From the NCBI RefSeq assembly GCF_017591425.1, contig NW_024465369.1, positions 28,997,001-29,061,000 of the forward strand: DNA of 64,000 bases, in the 5' to 3' direction. The notes beneath the pieces are model-generated. The model saw only the letters and a program-made list of their open reading frames with translations, was not told where the DNA came from and did no database searches. Source of the stretch: Ochotona curzoniae (lineage: Eukaryota; Chordata; Mammalia; Lagomorpha; Ochotonidae). Positions 1 through 11,559 of this stretch are shown one piece after another (the stretch's first letter is position 1; every line of letters starts with the position of its first letter). A program made the translations under genes and the position numbers.

Positions 1-245
1 TCATGTACTGTGGTCATGATGCAATGAAATAAAATAAGTATCACATTTGAAATGAGTGATTCCAAGCACTGGATCTCTGCAATACAGTATTTTTCACTGT
101 TGATACAACTGTATCAATGCTGCCCAATTCCCCCATGGGAAAATATTTTAGATTTTCTAAAACAAGAATAATGTCTTCTGAAATGGTAATTTGTTCAGCA
201 CTGACAATCAACAGTCTGGCCTCTCAAGACTGGAGTTCTGCTCTC

Positions 246-276
<31 letters not shown>

Positions 277-1200
277 AGTCATTGAAAGCAATTAATCTAT
301 GTTAAGGACAAGGCATGGATGTCACCTTCCTGAAGATGGTAAGCATTAAGAGTATAAGGTTGCTGCTTCACCACTTGTTTTGCTGATATGGATAATTTGG
401 TTTCTATAAAAATACTGCCACAAATTTTAGGCCTCACCCTCCAAATACTCCACAGTTGAGCTGGCAGGATAGAACTAGAGTTTAACTTCTGTTTAATCAT
501 GCTGGTATTGTGTCATGGTCCTTGACCACAGCAGAATCTAACTATTCAGCTTAAAACCCAACACTGTGAGAGAATGCAAGTCTAAACCCTTAGAACTCTA
601 AAGATTGGTTACAGCCTGTCATTTTTAGGTAAGATAGAGGAGACCCTGTTTATTTGGAAGAAAGGAATGAAAAAATCCCTTTGCAAGGAGTTGAGGACAG
701 TAAAACATTCTGCCCAGTGGAGTACACTTTGAATGAGATACCAGGTAACTGATCTGAAACTTCACAATCACCCAGGTTCTCTGAAGTTGGAAACAGTGCT
801 GCCTTGATTTAGATGTCACTATGTGACAGTTCCACTTTTACATAAAGGGGAATGACACATTTTCATTGAAACATTCAGAGCCATCCAAAAGATATGTGTC
901 AAAGCTTGAAACTTAACCCTTTCAACAAATTTTTAATGTACAGCATTGAGTATTGGTACAAAGTTGCACAGTTGATCTCTGTAACTCACTTAAGCAAATT
1001 TTCTGCGTGTTGATTAGTAATTTGCCATTTTCATTTCCCTTCACATTGCAACTTTCATTCCACTCTGATTTCATGAATTTAACAGCGTCTTTACCTCAAT
1101 TCTAACAAAATCGTGCAGCATTTTGTCCTCCTGTGACCAGCTTATTATCATTATGTCCTAAAGGTTGATCTGTTGCATAATTTCCTTTTTAAAAATGAAT
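1..1200. other. AT-rich DNA, no gene recognised
   Basis: No coding or RNA feature is recognised. The only obvious structure is an uninterrupted A tract at 246-271. The short open frames here have no recognisable domain and look like chance ORFs. Confidence 0.6.
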
Positions 1201-1204
1201 AACC

Positions 1205-1320
1205 TTTATATATATATAAACCTTTATATATATTATATATATATTTCCATATATATTATATATATACTTTAATATGTATATATCTCCATATATATTATAT
1301 ATATATATCTCCATATATTC
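1205..1320. repeat. Imperfect (AT)n / 'tctccatatata' tandem tract
   Basis: The stretch is almost pure alternating A and T, interrupted by 'ttccat' and 'tctccat' spacers that recur three or four times. It looks like an AT microsatellite with a slightly longer higher-order unit. It is able to extrude cruciforms; no other function is suggested. Confidence 0.8.
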
Positions 1321-2290
1321 TTTATCCCTTGATGGATGCTTATCTCCATAACTTGTCTATTACAAATACTGCTGCAGTTAATAAAGCAGTACTATTATTC
1401 ATTCCACTTTCTCATTTCAGTTATTTTGGATAAATACTCATAAAGCAGAGTGACTAGGTCATGATGCATTTGTTTCTATTTATTTATTTTTGAGGAATCT
1501 CTGTACAGTTTTGTATAGCAGCTGAATAGCTTACAACTTTAATTCCAAGCAATAATAGCATAATCCCTACATCCTCATCAGCATGTTTCCTTTGTTAATG
1601 GATATATAAAATTACCACACTGACATTTGGGAAGTTTGGATTGATTTTAACTTACATTTTTAAGTAGTGACATTAGGCATTTAAAATATATATATTCCAG
1701 GCCTGTTTGTATATATGTGTCTTTGGAGAGATGCCTATTTAAGTACTTAGCTCATTTTAAAGTGTTCTGTTTAGCTGATGGTTATTGCATTATAGGAATT
1801 CCTGAAATATCTTTTAGGTTAATCCCTTAACGGGTCCATGGTTTAAATATTTTCTCCTATTTTCTAGCCATCTTTTCACGGTTTCGCGTTGTTTTTGTTG
1901 TGAAGAAACTTTTGGTTTCATATAATCACATTTGTTTCTCTTGGTTTCTCCTCCTATGCCTTCAGCATCACGTACATAACATGATTAGCACAACCAATAT
2001 AATGAAATAGGTTCTGTTATTTTTGTTGTTAGGTGCAAGATTTAATGTCTATTTGCTAGATGATTTTGCTCTGTAGTGTTGGCCAATCCCTGTTTCCTTG
2101 AAATCCTTCATTTTGATAGTTGGTTTTCTTTTATTTATTGAAGTGATTTACTGATACACCTTTCTAGCCTTATATTTTTATTCCTTCAGTAAGTTCTATC
2201 AATGTGAGTTGATATAGTTAGTGCTGTGGTTTTGGGTCTACACATTTGTTTTTATATTTGAGATGGTATTGCAGTATGTTGACACTTTAC
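1315..2290 (-). mobile_element. Old L1 fragment, antisense (ORF2 3' region)
   Basis: Read on the minus strand this resembles the C-terminal part of an ancient mammalian L1 ORF2. On the + strand the order of phrases is the usual reverse-complement order: 'gatggatgcttatctccata', then 'aatactgctgcagttaata', 'ggataaatactcataaagca', 'acatcctcatcagcatg', and 'ttctcctattttctagcca'. It is heavily diverged with stops in all frames. Ends are approximate. The family call is from pattern memory, not alignment. Confidence 0.65.
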
Positions 2291-2330
2291 TAATAATATT
2301 ATTGCTTTGTTAGTTTTAATAACTTTTTTT

Positions 2331-2530
2331 TACAGATTCATTTACTTTATTTAAAAGCAAAGTTACTAAAGAGAGAGAGAGATTGAGAACTTTCACCTGC
2401 TGGTTCACTCTCCAAATGGTCCCATTATCAGTGATTAGGCCAAACCCATGTGAATCTCACAATTGGAGTGTCATAAGAAGTTTCCTAGTGTGTCAGAAAC
2501 ATATGTGTTGATCCACCTCATCTAAACCTT
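2331..2530 (-). mobile_element. Old partial CSINE, minus strand
   Basis: The + strand starts with the reversed A-tail 'tcatttactttatttaaaag', then a GA tract, then 'ctggttcactctccaaatgg', which is the reversed right part of a lagomorph C-repeat. The head half is decayed or missing. Divergence suggests an old copy. Confidence 0.6.
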
Positions 2531-4160
2531 TTTTTTTTATTATTATTTCTTCTTTAAGACTCCATTGGGATATTGATAAATCTCAATGAATTCAAACAGC
2601 AAGCGGTGAACAACCCATACCCAGATTTGAAAAGCACTATTAGTAGCTATTGGCTTATCCACTTGGAACTGCACCTGTTATTTTGTACTCCATTGTATCT
2701 AAATAATGACTTAAGCAGCTAAAACACTTCTGGCTTATAAGGTGATGCCAGGGGAAGACTACTCTCAAGTTCAATGAGTCGCTAGAAGGCTTCACAGATA
2801 CACTTTGTTACAGTGAAATAATTATAAATTAAAATTAGAGAAGGTAGCAAATTCAGAAGGTGAAGTCCAGGAGAAACCAGATCAACTTCTAAATAGCTAC
2901 TTCTGGAAGCTCTTTACCAAGGATGACTTTGTACTCTCAGCAATGATGCATAGCAACATATTCAGGATGTAGCCAAGTGGTGAGGGTCACAATGTCTTGG
3001 GGTTGAGGGTTACTATGGAAAACAGTGATGTAGGCATGTTGTGCTCATATGTCTGACTAGGTGCTCAGATTCCAGTGTGCACAAACACATGCACCCACCA
3101 TGCAGCAAAAATCTAGCCAGATTTATCAGCATACTCTCAAGGCCTCAGAAAAACAATACACAGCACATAGGATGTTTCCAGGAATCAGATTTTTTCCCAA
3201 GGAGTTGGCCAAAAGGTAATTCTAAAAATACTTCTTTGGAATTGGCAGGGCATAAGTGAACGAGGCCTGTGGAAGGAAACCTTCCCTGTTCTAATGGAAT
3301 TACTTAGCAGTAGGGGAGTTGAGGGAGAGTGTTGAAATAAAACTAGAAGTGAAAGAACTGTTACCTGGGTGGTACTGCATTTAGTGTTACTTCCCTGACA
3401 AGTGTGGTGGGCCTTTCAGTTGTGCTGTTATCATATTGGGCATACCATCCAGGAATGGATGTGTCAGATGGAATGTTGGTTTCTGTAACAGAATCTGCTG
3501 ATCCCATTTTCTGCTTCTAGGGCCTCTTAGACTTCCAATAAGTTTCTTTGAATTATATCACCAGCACCTTTCAAATAAACAATCAACAGTGGATTGGAGG
3601 AAGGGACTGGCAAAGGATTGTGGCCATACATTCTCTAGTTCTTGTGAGAATGGATGTCAGAAACCAAGACTGATTATATAACTAGCCCTCACTTGAACAA
3701 ATGGTCCTTTTTAAATTGCAGTGGAAAGTGTCTGGGCCCAGTGTTTAAAAAATACAATCTAGCTCACTACAAGATTATCAGAGGAAGTCTATGCTTTGCC
3801 ACTCATGAATGGTCATTTATTTGCTGATTTGCTGTGTTATACAAGGGCACTGTTGTCCAAACTATGAATGCTGAGTTGGCAGGAAGGATTGAAGTCAATT
3901 GATCCACAAATCCTTCTGCTATTGGATCCTCATTCCTAGTCTCAATAATCTCTGCTTTCCTAATCATGTGGCTTAAAATTTTTTTTCCATAAGCCATGTG
4001 GACTTTGTTACTTTCTCACCTGTCACAATCATCATTCTGTAGTTACCTCAGAATGTGATAGAGACTCATTTTGTTCCTATAATTCTCACCTGTATGAAAT
4101 TCTTCCATAGAATGCTGCTGTAGTGAAACTGAAAGGACTTTTAAATAAAGACTCTTTTTA
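2531..4160. other. Unassigned single-copy-looking DNA
   Basis: No exon, RNA gene or repeat family is recognised. A 64-codon open frame on the minus strand (3997-3803) and a 72-codon frame on the + strand (3041-3259) have no recognisable domain, no supporting context and composition like their surroundings, so they are not called as genes. An old LTR or DNA-transposon remnant cannot be excluded. Confidence 0.5.
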
Positions 4161-4162
4161 AA

Positions 4163-4440
4163 CTGGGTTTAATTTATTTGAAAGGTAGTGATATCTTCAT
4201 GTACTGGTTCAACCCCCCGTTGGCCACGGCAGCAGCAGCAGCAGCTGGGGCAGGCTGAAAACAAGAGTGAGGAATGCCATTCTGATATCCCACATGTGTG
4301 ACAATAGCTCAGGTACTTGGGACATCTCCTGTTGCTTTCCCAAAAAATTAGCTTGGAGCTGGATTGGAAGTGGAGTAGCTAGACTTGAACTAGGGCTCCA
4401 AATGGTTTTGCAGGTGAAGGATTAATAGCACTGATCTCAA
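4163..4440 (-). mobile_element. Old CSINE, minus strand
   Basis: The order is reversed tail 'aatttatttgaaaggtag', 'ctggttcaaccccccgttgg', then the body phrase 'gagctggattggaagtggag' and the reversed promoter half. It contains a short (GCA)n run at about 4229-4243 where the family normally reads 'ggccacaacagc', probably slippage. Confidence 0.7.
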
Positions 4441-5061
4441 CTAAGAAGCTTTTAGATGGACAAGTAAATGGCCAAATGATCTTTTATTGTGGCTATTTAT
4501 TTTATTTAGTTCCAGTATACTGGCATTATATAATTCTTTGCTTAAATATTGGAACAGTAAGCAAACTATATTTGCACTTTAGATGAAAATTTGTTTTAAG
4601 TTTGGGCTACAGACATAAAAGTCCATTAAAGATTCTCTATTTATGAGCACATATTGCTGTTATGTGATCGAAAGCTGGCAGCTCATAAGTTAAATCGTCA
4701 TCAGCTGTCTACAGCTTCAAACTGAGGTTACTATTTTCTACCTTTACTATGATGAAATCAAGTTATATACGCTTTCAGTCACTTTAAGGATCTGGGAAAG
4801 TAACCAGGAATACATACTTGCCACAGTCTTGGAAGTATTAATCAATGTTTCATCATTATTAACAAAGCACTTCAAATGTTTATATACGAAGAATGGAGAA
4901 GTATTAAGCACACCCCCTCATGAAAGCAAATGTTAGAAATCTGTGTCATACTTCACTGTCTTAGGCACTTGGCATACATGTCAACATTTGGCTTCCATTC
5001 CATTTTCAGATGGTATCTCCAAAGGCAGAAAGTTTAAATACTAAATTTAAAGACAAAATTG
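4441..5061. other. AT-rich DNA, nothing recognised
   Basis: No gene, RNA or repeat is identified in this interval upstream of the U2 retropseudogene. Confidence 0.5.
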
Positions 5062-5073
5062 GTAGTCAATTTT
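5062..5073 (+). repeat. Target-site duplication, left copy, of the U2 insert
   Basis: 'gtagtcaatttt' is identical to 5110-5121 on the other side of the U2 fragment. It marks insertion by a target-primed event. Confidence 0.8.
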
Positions 5074-5074
5074 C

Positions 5075-5112
5075 ATTGCTTCTCAGCCTTTTGGCTAAGA
5101 TTAAATGTAGTA
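5075..5112 (+). pseudogene. U2 snRNA retropseudogene, 5' 38 nt only, tailless
   Basis: The 38 bases match nucleotides 1-38 of U2 spliceosomal RNA with four differences (positions 3, 11, 27 and 31), all C-to-T or G-to-A. The recognisable core is 'gccttttggctaaga'. Homology stops abruptly at about U2 nt 38 and there is no poly(A) tail. The insert is bracketed by a perfect 12-bp direct repeat 'gtagtcaatttt' at 5062-5073 and 5110-5121, whose first bases overlap the 3' end of the U2 match, so a few bases of microhomology sit at the junction. This matches the long-known class of 3'-truncated U2 pseudogenes. It has no promoter and cannot make U2. Confidence 0.85.
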
Positions 5113-5121
5113 GTCAATTTT
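5110..5121 (+). repeat. Target-site duplication, right copy, of the U2 insert
   Basis: Identical to 5062-5073. The first three bases are shared with the end of the U2 homology. Confidence 0.8.
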
Positions 5122-5288
5122 TTAGGTAGTTAAAAAAGTCCAAGTGCTTACCTCTGGCATGTAGAGTTTTGCCTTATGACTTATGTGCTGTGTCGGTTAA
5201 AAAGGCACTGTTGAGAAGAGACTATAAAATATTGCAGATTGGCAGTCATTTGCATTTGAGAGATAATTGATTTGCATGCTAGGATATT

Positions 5289-5933
5289 CTACTTTTCTAA
5301 AGAGCCAGGAAAATGGAGGGGGAAAGAAGATGGCCGACGTAGGAGGAAGGCTGTGAGGGAGTCTCCAGTGAAAGAGGGATAGAAAGTCACAGAAGCAGCA
5401 AAGAGGAACAGCAGGGAATCGCAGGGAGAGGTCCGTGAGGCTCCCTGGGACAGTGTGGAGCCAAAAAGATCCACACAACTCGGAAGAACAGCGAGAACGG
5501 AGCAGGGCAAAGGTAGAGAAACCGACATCCCACTCCAGACCTGCTGAGTCACTTTTGAAAACGGCCTGACGGGAGACGCGGACAGCCCGGAGGCGGGGAG
5601 ATCGGGCGGATCGTCACCGGCGGGAGGCCTTCGGCAGCGGTGGAGGCAGACTGCAGCGGCGGAACGTTTGGTGAGCCGGGGGGTTGACGTGGCAGCCTCC
5701 GCATTCCTAGACCCCTGCCGAGGTCTTAGCCTCTGAGAACGCGGGGCAGACGGACTGAAACTGTTGGGTTTGTGCCTTGGGAACTGCGTGCAGTGGTGTT
5801 GGTGGCAGAGGGGGCCCCGGGGGGGCGCCTCAGGTGTTCCTACACTGGGGGGGCCAGTGCGTCTCGGTGCGCAGAGGCTGCTGGCGAGGATCTGGAGTCC
5901 TCCACATCCTGCCTGGTGGAAGTGAGATAACAT
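5289..5933 (-). other. Antisense open reading frame (214 codons) in the L1 5' end
   Basis: An ATG-initiated frame starts inside the L1 5'UTR at 5933. It runs against the element, leaves it at 5319, crosses the target-site duplication and stops in host flank at 5289-5291. The predicted peptide is rich in Pro, Arg, Ser and Cys and shows no recognisable domain. The layout is like primate ORF0, which is also antisense in the L1 5'UTR and can be spliced or read into flanking DNA, but no sequence relationship is claimed. High GC makes long chance frames more likely here. Confidence 0.35.
5301..5318 (+). repeat. L1 target-site duplication, 5' copy
   Basis: 'agagccaggaaaatggag' is repeated without mismatch at 12041-12058, just after the L1 poly(A). 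The preceding bases 'ttttctaa' give an insertion context close to the L1 endonuclease preference (TTTT/AA on the nicked strand). Two further A residues could belong to the duplication or to the tail. Confidence 0.95.
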
Positions 5934-6728
5934 CAGGAAGACCCTGGTCGCCGCGCCGAGCGGCTGCGCCGAGCGGACTAGGCGGCCCCGCCTGCAGCAG
6001 CCGCCTCCACAGCGCAGGTGTCAGGTGTCAGAAGAGCTCTGCCCAGCTTTGGGAAGTGTAGTGCTGTGTGTCCCCGACACGCAGGTACCACTCCCATAGG
6101 GTGAACTGCTCACCTCTCGCCCCCCACCCTGCAGTTCTGAGCGTGGGCGTCCCACCAGGAGAGCTCTGAAAACTCCTGCATCACACTGACACGGTGCGAA
6201 CCTGCCGTGAAATTATAACAGGGCGCCTGGGCCACTCCTCCGCTAAGGGCCGGTGTGAGAGAGCCACACAGGAACAGGGGCTCTGAACATCCACACACCA
6301 CGAGTGGTGGATTCACTGCACAAGAGCCACGCCTGGAAAGTGCCTCACCCACAGTCCCGTGTGTGGGAGACGCACCAGGTGGGCTCTGAAAAACCTTGCA
6401 GTCCCTGACACGGAGAACGCAGGGAGAAAGCACATAAAACCTTCTAAGTCCTGCGGATTCCCGTGCAGGGGGCACACCCAGAGAGCGCCTCCATCCCTCC
6501 ACGCCCTGGGGTGTCACACCTGTAGAAGAGGTGCCCAGAGCGTGCCTGGAAGCCACTGGGCCCCCAAGGTGGTGCTCTACAGCCCCGGGCCCTGAGAACG
6601 CACCAACGGTGCCTTGAAAATTACCACGCTCGACAACACCACGTCTGCAGGCTCCAATCTCTACAGGAAAGCATCTGACAGCCCCTCAACACACGGGTTC
6701 ATTTGCCCCACCAGAATTCACCAACGCA
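5319..6728 (+). promoter_or_regulatory. L1 5'UTR with internal promoter and CpG-rich core
   Basis: In L1 this region holds the internal RNA polymerase II promoter. AAGATGGCCG at 5327-5336 matches the YY1 site that positions initiation at the first base in human L1. The segment at about 5560-6060 is far richer in C, G and CpG than the AT-rich surroundings and is the likely target of CpG methylation. No tandem monomers of the mouse type are seen. There is, however, an internal duplication of about 60 bp (around 6139-6200 and 6359-6420). Two long open frames also cross it, one of them antisense. Confidence 0.85.
6139..6425 (+). repeat. Diverged internal duplication in the L1 5'UTR
   Basis: Two segments about 220 bp apart share an ordered set of blocks: 'caccagg', 'gctctgaaaa', 'cctgcat'/'cttgcag', and 'tgacacgg' followed by 'gcgaac' or 'agaacgc'. 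The first lies at about 6139-6200 and the second at about 6359-6420. This suggests a partial tandem duplication in the history of this promoter. Confidence 0.55.
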
Positions 6729-7691
6729 ATGGGAAAAACCACCAGAAAGAGCTGTGCTCCAGATGAAAGAGCCAGCACCCCACCAAACATGGGCCAAAAG
6801 CCATTATCAATATCGGCGATGCGAGATGAAGACATGGACGTGTTACCAGCAAAGGAATTGATGAAAATAATGCTAAAATTTCTCAGAGACGTGGACACAA
6901 AGCTGGAAGACTACCAGAACCGCATAATCACCGAAATACAACAAATCAAAACCAAACTGGATGCCCAAGAGAATAAGATTGAAAGCCTCATCAACAGAAT
7001 AAATGCGGCAGAGGAAAGGATCTCTGAAACAGAAGACACACAAAATGAAAGTGCCCAGCGAATTAAACAGCTGGAGACAAACCTCAGCAAAACTAATAAA
7101 ATGATGCAAGAGATGAAGGATTACCTTAGAAAACTGAATATTCGGATCATCGGCCTCCCTGAGGGAGTAGAAAGAGAATCTGGGATGCAAGCAGTGCTTG
7201 ATGAAATTATACAGGAAAACTTCCAAAACACTTGGAACACGAATCCACCCCGCATACAGGATGGACAGAGAACTCCCAACAGACATGACCCAAAGAGATC
7301 TTCACCCAGACACACGGTGCTCAGGTTCTACTCCAATGAAGACAAAGAAGGAATCCTGAGACAAGTACGAAGTAGAGAAAAGATCACATACAGGGGAAAA
7401 CCCATCAGAATCACTGCTGACTTCTCCGAAGAGACCCTACAAGCAAGGAGAGAATGGACAAAGATCTTCCAAGTCCTGAAACAAAACAACTGTCAACCAA
7501 AAATAATCTACCCAGCAAAGATCTCATTTGTATATGAGAACGAGATCAGATACTTCAATAGCAAAGAAAAACTAGAAGAATATGTCTACACAAAACCAGC
7601 TCTGCAAAGTCTCCTTAGAAATGCGCTAGTCCCGGACAAAAAGGAGGCAAATCACAAACAAAGATGGCAAATAAGAAGGTCTCCAAACTAA
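6729..7691 (+). CDS. L1 ORF1 protein (RNA-binding, nucleic-acid chaperone)
   Basis: This is the 320-residue ORF1 protein, close to the length of human ORF1p. ORF1p forms trimers that coat L1 RNA in cytoplasmic particles and is needed in cis for retrotransposition. A basic, variable N-terminus (1-38) is followed by a long heptad-like coiled coil (about 40-133). Next come an RRM-type domain beginning at NIRIIGLPEG (137-146) and containing RTPNRHDPKRSSPRH (181-195), and the C-terminal domain with KPIRITADFSEETLQARREW (224-243) and YPAKISF (261-267). These blocks are strongly conserved among mammalian L1s. The start 'gcaATGG' has purine-rich context and is the first ATG before the coiled coil. 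There are no internal stops or frameshifts. ORF2 follows after 55 bp, as in other mammalian L1s, where it is translated by an unconventional mechanism. Confidence 0.96.
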   Translation: MGKTTRKSCAPDERASTPPNMGQKPLSISAMRDEDMDVLPAKELMKIMLKFLRDVDTKLEDYQNRIITEIQQIKTKLDAQENKIESLINRINAAEERISETEDTQNESAQRIKQLETNLSKTNKMMQEMKDYLRKLNIRIIGLPEGVERESGMQAVLDEIIQENFQNTWNTNPPRIQDGQRTPNRHDPKRSSPRHTVLRFYSNEDKEGILRQVRSREKITYRGKPIRITADFSEETLQARREWTKIFQVLKQNNCQPKIIYPAKISFVYENEIRYFNSKEKLEEYVYTKPALQSLLRNALVPDKKEANHKQRWQIRRSPN

Positions 7692-7746
7692 AAGCTGCAC
7701 AAACAAGACAACTACATAGGCAACAACACACACACAACACAATCAC

Positions 7747-10700
7747 ATGGCAAGGCAAAATTGCAAACTCTCAATTTTAACTCTCAACACAAATGGTCTA
7801 AATTCACCAATCAAAAGACAGAGATTAATAGAATGGATCATCAAACAAGACCCAACCATCTGTTGCCTACAAGAAACGCATCTAACCAGAAAGGATGCAA
7901 AGAAACTGAAAGTGAAGGGATGGAAAAAGATATTTCACGCTAATGGACGAGGAAAAAAAGCTGGGGTAGCTATCCTAATTTCAGACGAGATAGATTTCAT
8001 TCTAACTAACATCAAAAGAGACAGGGAAGGCCATTTTATACTGGTGAAGGGAATGATCCATCAAGAAGCAATCACCATCATTAATGTTTATGCACCGAAT
8101 CTTAATGCACCTAGTTACGTAAAGCAATTACTTACAGACTTAAGGGAAGACATAGACACCCGGACAATTCTTGTGGGCGATCTCAACACACCTCTAACAA
8201 CAATGGACCGGTCTACGAAACAAAAACTCAACAAAGAAACAACAGAGCTCACACAAACAATAGAACAACTGGACTTAGTAGACATATATAGAACTTTTTA
8301 TCCTAAGGCCACAGACTATACATTCTTCTCAGCGGTACATGGCACCTTCTCCAGAATCGACCACATGATAGGACATAAAGCGAATCTAAACAACTTCCAA
8401 AACATTAGTATCATACCATGTACCCTCTCAGACCACCATGGGATGAAACTGGAAATCAACAACTCAAAACTCCCCAGGAAGTATAGGCACTCTTGGAAAT
8501 TGAACAATATGCTATTAAACGAACATTGGGTCAGAGAAGAAATCAAAGATGAGATCAAAAAATTTATGGAAACCAATGAAAACTCTGATACAACATTCCA
8601 AAACTTGTGGGACACCGCCAAAGCAGTGCTACGAGGTAGATTCATCGCAATCGGAGCACATGTCAAGGCCCAAGAAAGACGCCAAATACAGGAACTAACC
8701 TCACACCTCCAGGATCTGGAAAAACAGCAGCAGAAGAGTCCCACGCACAATAGGAAACAAGAAATCATCAAAACAAGGGAGGAGATAAACCAAATAGAAA
8801 TCAAAAAAACTATACATAAAATCAACAAATCAAAAAGTTGGTTTTTTGAGAAAATAAACAAAATAGACACTCCACTGGCCCGATTGACCAAAAAAAAACA
8901 AGAGAAAGTGAGAATCAATAGCATTAAAGATGAAAAAGGCAACATAACAACAGACACTGCAATCATTAAGAAAATAATCAGAAATTACTACAAAGAACTG
9001 TACTCCCACAAATTTGAGGACCACCAAGAAATAGAAAAGTTCTTGGACTCCCACCACGTACCAAAACTCAGTCCGGAGGCAACTGCAGAATTAAATAAAC
9101 CCATAACCGAGGTAGAGATTGAAACAGTCATCAAGGATCTCCCAACGAAAAAAAGCCCAGGCCCAGACGGCTTCACTACAGAATTCTACAAAACATTCCG
9201 AACAGAACTAACCCCAATCCTCTACAAGCTCTTCAAAACAATAGAGGAGGAAGCAACCCTCCCAAACTCATTCTATGAAGCCAACATCACCTTAATCCCA
9301 AAACCGGACAGAGAACCATCAGAGAAGGAAAACTACAGACCTATCTCTCTGATGAACATTGATGCTAAAATTCTCAACAAAATCCTAGCCAATAGAATTC
9401 AAAAAATCATCAGACAGATCATTCATCCGGATCAAGTAGGATTCATCCCTGGAATGCAGGGATGGTTCAACATTCGGAAATCCATAAATGTTATAAACCA
9501 TATCCAAAAACTGCAAAACAAGAACCACATAATAGTTTCAATAGATGCAGAAAAAGCTTTCGACAAAATCCAACACCTCTTCATGCTAAAAACTCTAGCC
9601 AAAGTAGGCATAGATGGGAAAATCCACAACATAATTAAAGCAATTTATGAAAAACCCAACGCCAGTATCATACTGAATGGAGAAAAGCTAGAACCCTTCC
9701 CACTGAGATCTGGAACAAGACAAGGGTGCCCGCTATCACCACTGCTATTCAACATAGTCCTAGAGGTACTTGCAGAGGCCATAAGACAAGAAAAAGAAAT
9801 TAAAGGCATACGTATAGGAAACGAAGAAGTCAAGCTTTCACTATATGCAGATGACATAATCCTATACATAGAAAAACCAGGAGACTCAATACAGAAACTG
9901 CTAGAACTTATACGAGAGTTTGGCAGAGTGGCAGGGTACAAAATTAACGAACGAAAATCAACAGCCATAGTGTACGCAAATAACACCAAGATGGAAGAAG
10001 ATCTAACCAACAGGATACCATTCAAAATAGCTGAGAGAAGTATGAAGTACTTGGGAATAAATCTAACCAAAAGCGTAGGAGACCTATTCGAAGAAAACTA
10101 CAAACTATTTAAAAAGGAAATTGAACAAGACCTCAAAAGATGGAATAACATCCCGTGCTCCTGGATAGGCAAAATCAATATCATTAAAATGTCTATACTA
10201 CCACGAGCAATATACATTTTCAACGCAATTCCAATCAAATTGCCCAAAACATTCTTCACGGAACTGGATACAATGATTCAAAAGTTCATCTGGAAACACA
10301 AAAAACCACGAATAGCTAGAACCATCCTGAAAAATAAGAGGTTAGCAGGGGGAATCACAATCCCGGACCTTTGGACATACTATAGAGCAGTGGTTATCAA
10401 AACAGCCTGGTACTGGCACAAAGACAGAAAGGAAGATCAATGGAATAGAATAGAAGCACCAAAAGGGAACCCACACAAATACAGCCAATTAATCTTTGAC
10501 AAAAAGACCAATGATAGCTCAAGCAAGTGGGAAGGCCTCTTTAGTAAATGTTGTTGGGACAACTGGCTGATAGCCTGTAGAAACAAAAGGATAGACCCAC
10601 ATCTATCACCATACACTAAGATCCAATCTACATGGATAAAAGACCTAAACCTACATCCAGAAACCTTCAAACTCTTGCAAGAAAATGTAGGAAATACACT

Positions 10701-11559
10701 GCAAGACCTAGGAGTAGGTTCCGACTTTCTAAGAAGGACACCAAAAGCAATAGCAGTTGAGAACAGAATAAACAAATGGGACCTCATCAAACTAAGAAGC
10801 TTCTGTACAGCAAGGGAAACAATCAACAAAGTAAAAAAGCAACCCACAGAGTGGGAGAAGATCTTTGCACACGATATAGGCGATAGGGGGCTAATTTCCA
10901 GGATATACAAAGAACTTCAAAACAACCAAAAAACCAAAACGAACAAGCCACTCAAGAAATGGGCACGGGAAATGGGCAAACATTTCACAAAGGAACAAGT
11001 CCAAATGGCAAACAAACATATGAAAAAATGTTCCAGCTCCCTAGCAATAAGGGAAATCCAAATTAAAACATCGATGAGGTACCACCTAATACCAGTAAGA
11101 TTGGCCCACATAAACAAGAACACCAACAACACTTGCTGGCGAGGATGCGGGGAAAAGGGAACCCTACTCCACTGCTGGTGGAGCTGCAAATTGGTACAGC
11201 CTTTATGGAAATCAGTCTGGAGAACACTCAAACAACTCGGAATCTGCATGCCATATGACCCAGCAATAGCACTCCTAGGAATATATCCAAAACACCTGTT
11301 TTACGACAAACCAACATGCATCCCTATGTTCATAGCAGCACAATCAGTAATTGCAAAAACATGGAAGCAACCGAAATGCCCATCAGCAGAAGATTGGATA
11401 AGAAAGCTTTGGTTCATCTACTCCATGGAATACTACTCAGCTATTAAAAAAAACAAAATGCAGTTCTTTGTGGCTAAATGGGCACATCTGGAAACTATAA
11501 TGCTAAGGGAAATGAGCGAATCCCAAAAGATTAGATACCACATGTTTGCCTTGATTTAA
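7747..11559 (+). CDS. L1 ORF2 protein (endonuclease-reverse transcriptase)
   Basis: This 1270-residue protein nicks target DNA and copies L1 RNA at the nick. The APE-type endonuclease (about 1-240) has its expected residues at the same numbers as human L1: N14, E43 in QETHL, D145 and N147 in GDLN, D205 in RIDHMIG, and S228/D229/H230 in SDHHG. The reverse transcriptase has [13 protein letters not shown] with D600, [13 protein letters not shown], and LYADDIILY with D702/D703. The C-terminal cysteine motif CX3CX7HX4C uses C1130, C1134, H1142 and C1147. YADD rather than FADD is an accepted variant. Length and numbering agree with functional L1s and there is no frameshift. Its machinery also mobilises SINEs and processed pseudogenes in trans, several of which lie in this window. 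Confidence 0.97.
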   Translation: MARQNCKLSILTLNTNGLNSPIKRQRLIEWIIKQDPTICCLQETHLTRKDAKKLKVKGWKKIFHANGRGKKAGVAILISDEIDFILTNIKRDREGHFILVKGMIHQEAITIINVYAPNLNAPSYVKQLLTDLREDIDTRTILVGDLNTPLTTMDRSTKQKLNKETTELTQTIEQLDLVDIYRTFYPKATDYTFFSAVHGTFSRIDHMIGHKANLNNFQNISIIPCTLSDHHGMKLEINNSKLPRKYRHSWKLNNMLLNEHWVREEIKDEIKKFMETNENSDTTFQNLWDTAKAVLRGRFIAIGAHVKAQERRQIQELTSHLQDLEKQQQKSPTHNRKQEIIKTREEINQIEIKKTIHKINKSKSWFFEKINKIDTPLARLTKKKQEKVRINSIKDEKGNITTDTAIIKKIIRNYYKELYSHKFEDHQEIEKFLDSHHVPKLSPEATAELNKPITEVEIETVIKDLPTKKSPGPDGFTTEFYKTFRTELTPILYKLFKTIEEEATLPNSFYEANITLIPKPDREPSEKENYRPISLMNIDAKILNKILANRIQKIIRQIIHPDQVGFIPGMQGWFNIRKSINVINHIQKLQNKNHIIVSIDAEKAFDKIQHLFMLKTLAKVGIDGKIHNIIKAIYEKPNASIILNGEKLEPFPLRSGTRQGCPLSPLLFNIVLEVLAEAIRQEKEIKGIRIGNEEVKLSLYADDIILYIEKPGDSIQKLLELIREFGRVAGYKINERKSTAIVYANNTKMEEDLTNRIPFKIAERSMKYLGINLTKSVGDLFEENYKLFKKEIEQDLKRWNNIPCSWIGKINIIKMSILPRAIYIFNAIPIKLPKTFFTELDTMIQKFIWKHKKPRIARTILKNKRLAGGITIPDLWTYYRAVVIKTAWYWHKDRKEDQWNRIEAPKGNPHKYSQLIFDKKTNDSSSKWEGLFSKCCWDNWLIACRNKRIDPHLSPYTKIQSTWIKDLNLHPETFKLLQENVGNTLQDLGVGSDFLRRTPKAIAVENRINKWDLIKLRSFCTARETINKVKKQPTEWEKIFAHDIGDRGLISRIYKELQNNQKTKTNKPLKKWAREMGKHFTKEQVQMANKHMKKCSSSLAIREIQIKTSMRYHLIPVRLAHINKNTNNTCWRGCGEKGTLLHCWWSCKLVQPLWKSVWRTLKQLGICMPYDPAIALLGIYPKHLFYDKPTCIPMFIAAQSVIAKTWKQPKCPSAEDWIRKLWFIYSMEYYSAIKKNKMQFFVAKWAHLETIMLREMSESQKIRYHMFALI

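Noticed and set aside
6110..6595. Sense and antisense frames (78-148 codons) in the distal L1 5'UTR
   Set aside because: Frames on both strands over the same CpG-rich DNA are expected by chance; only the boundary-crossing antisense frame was kept as a finding.
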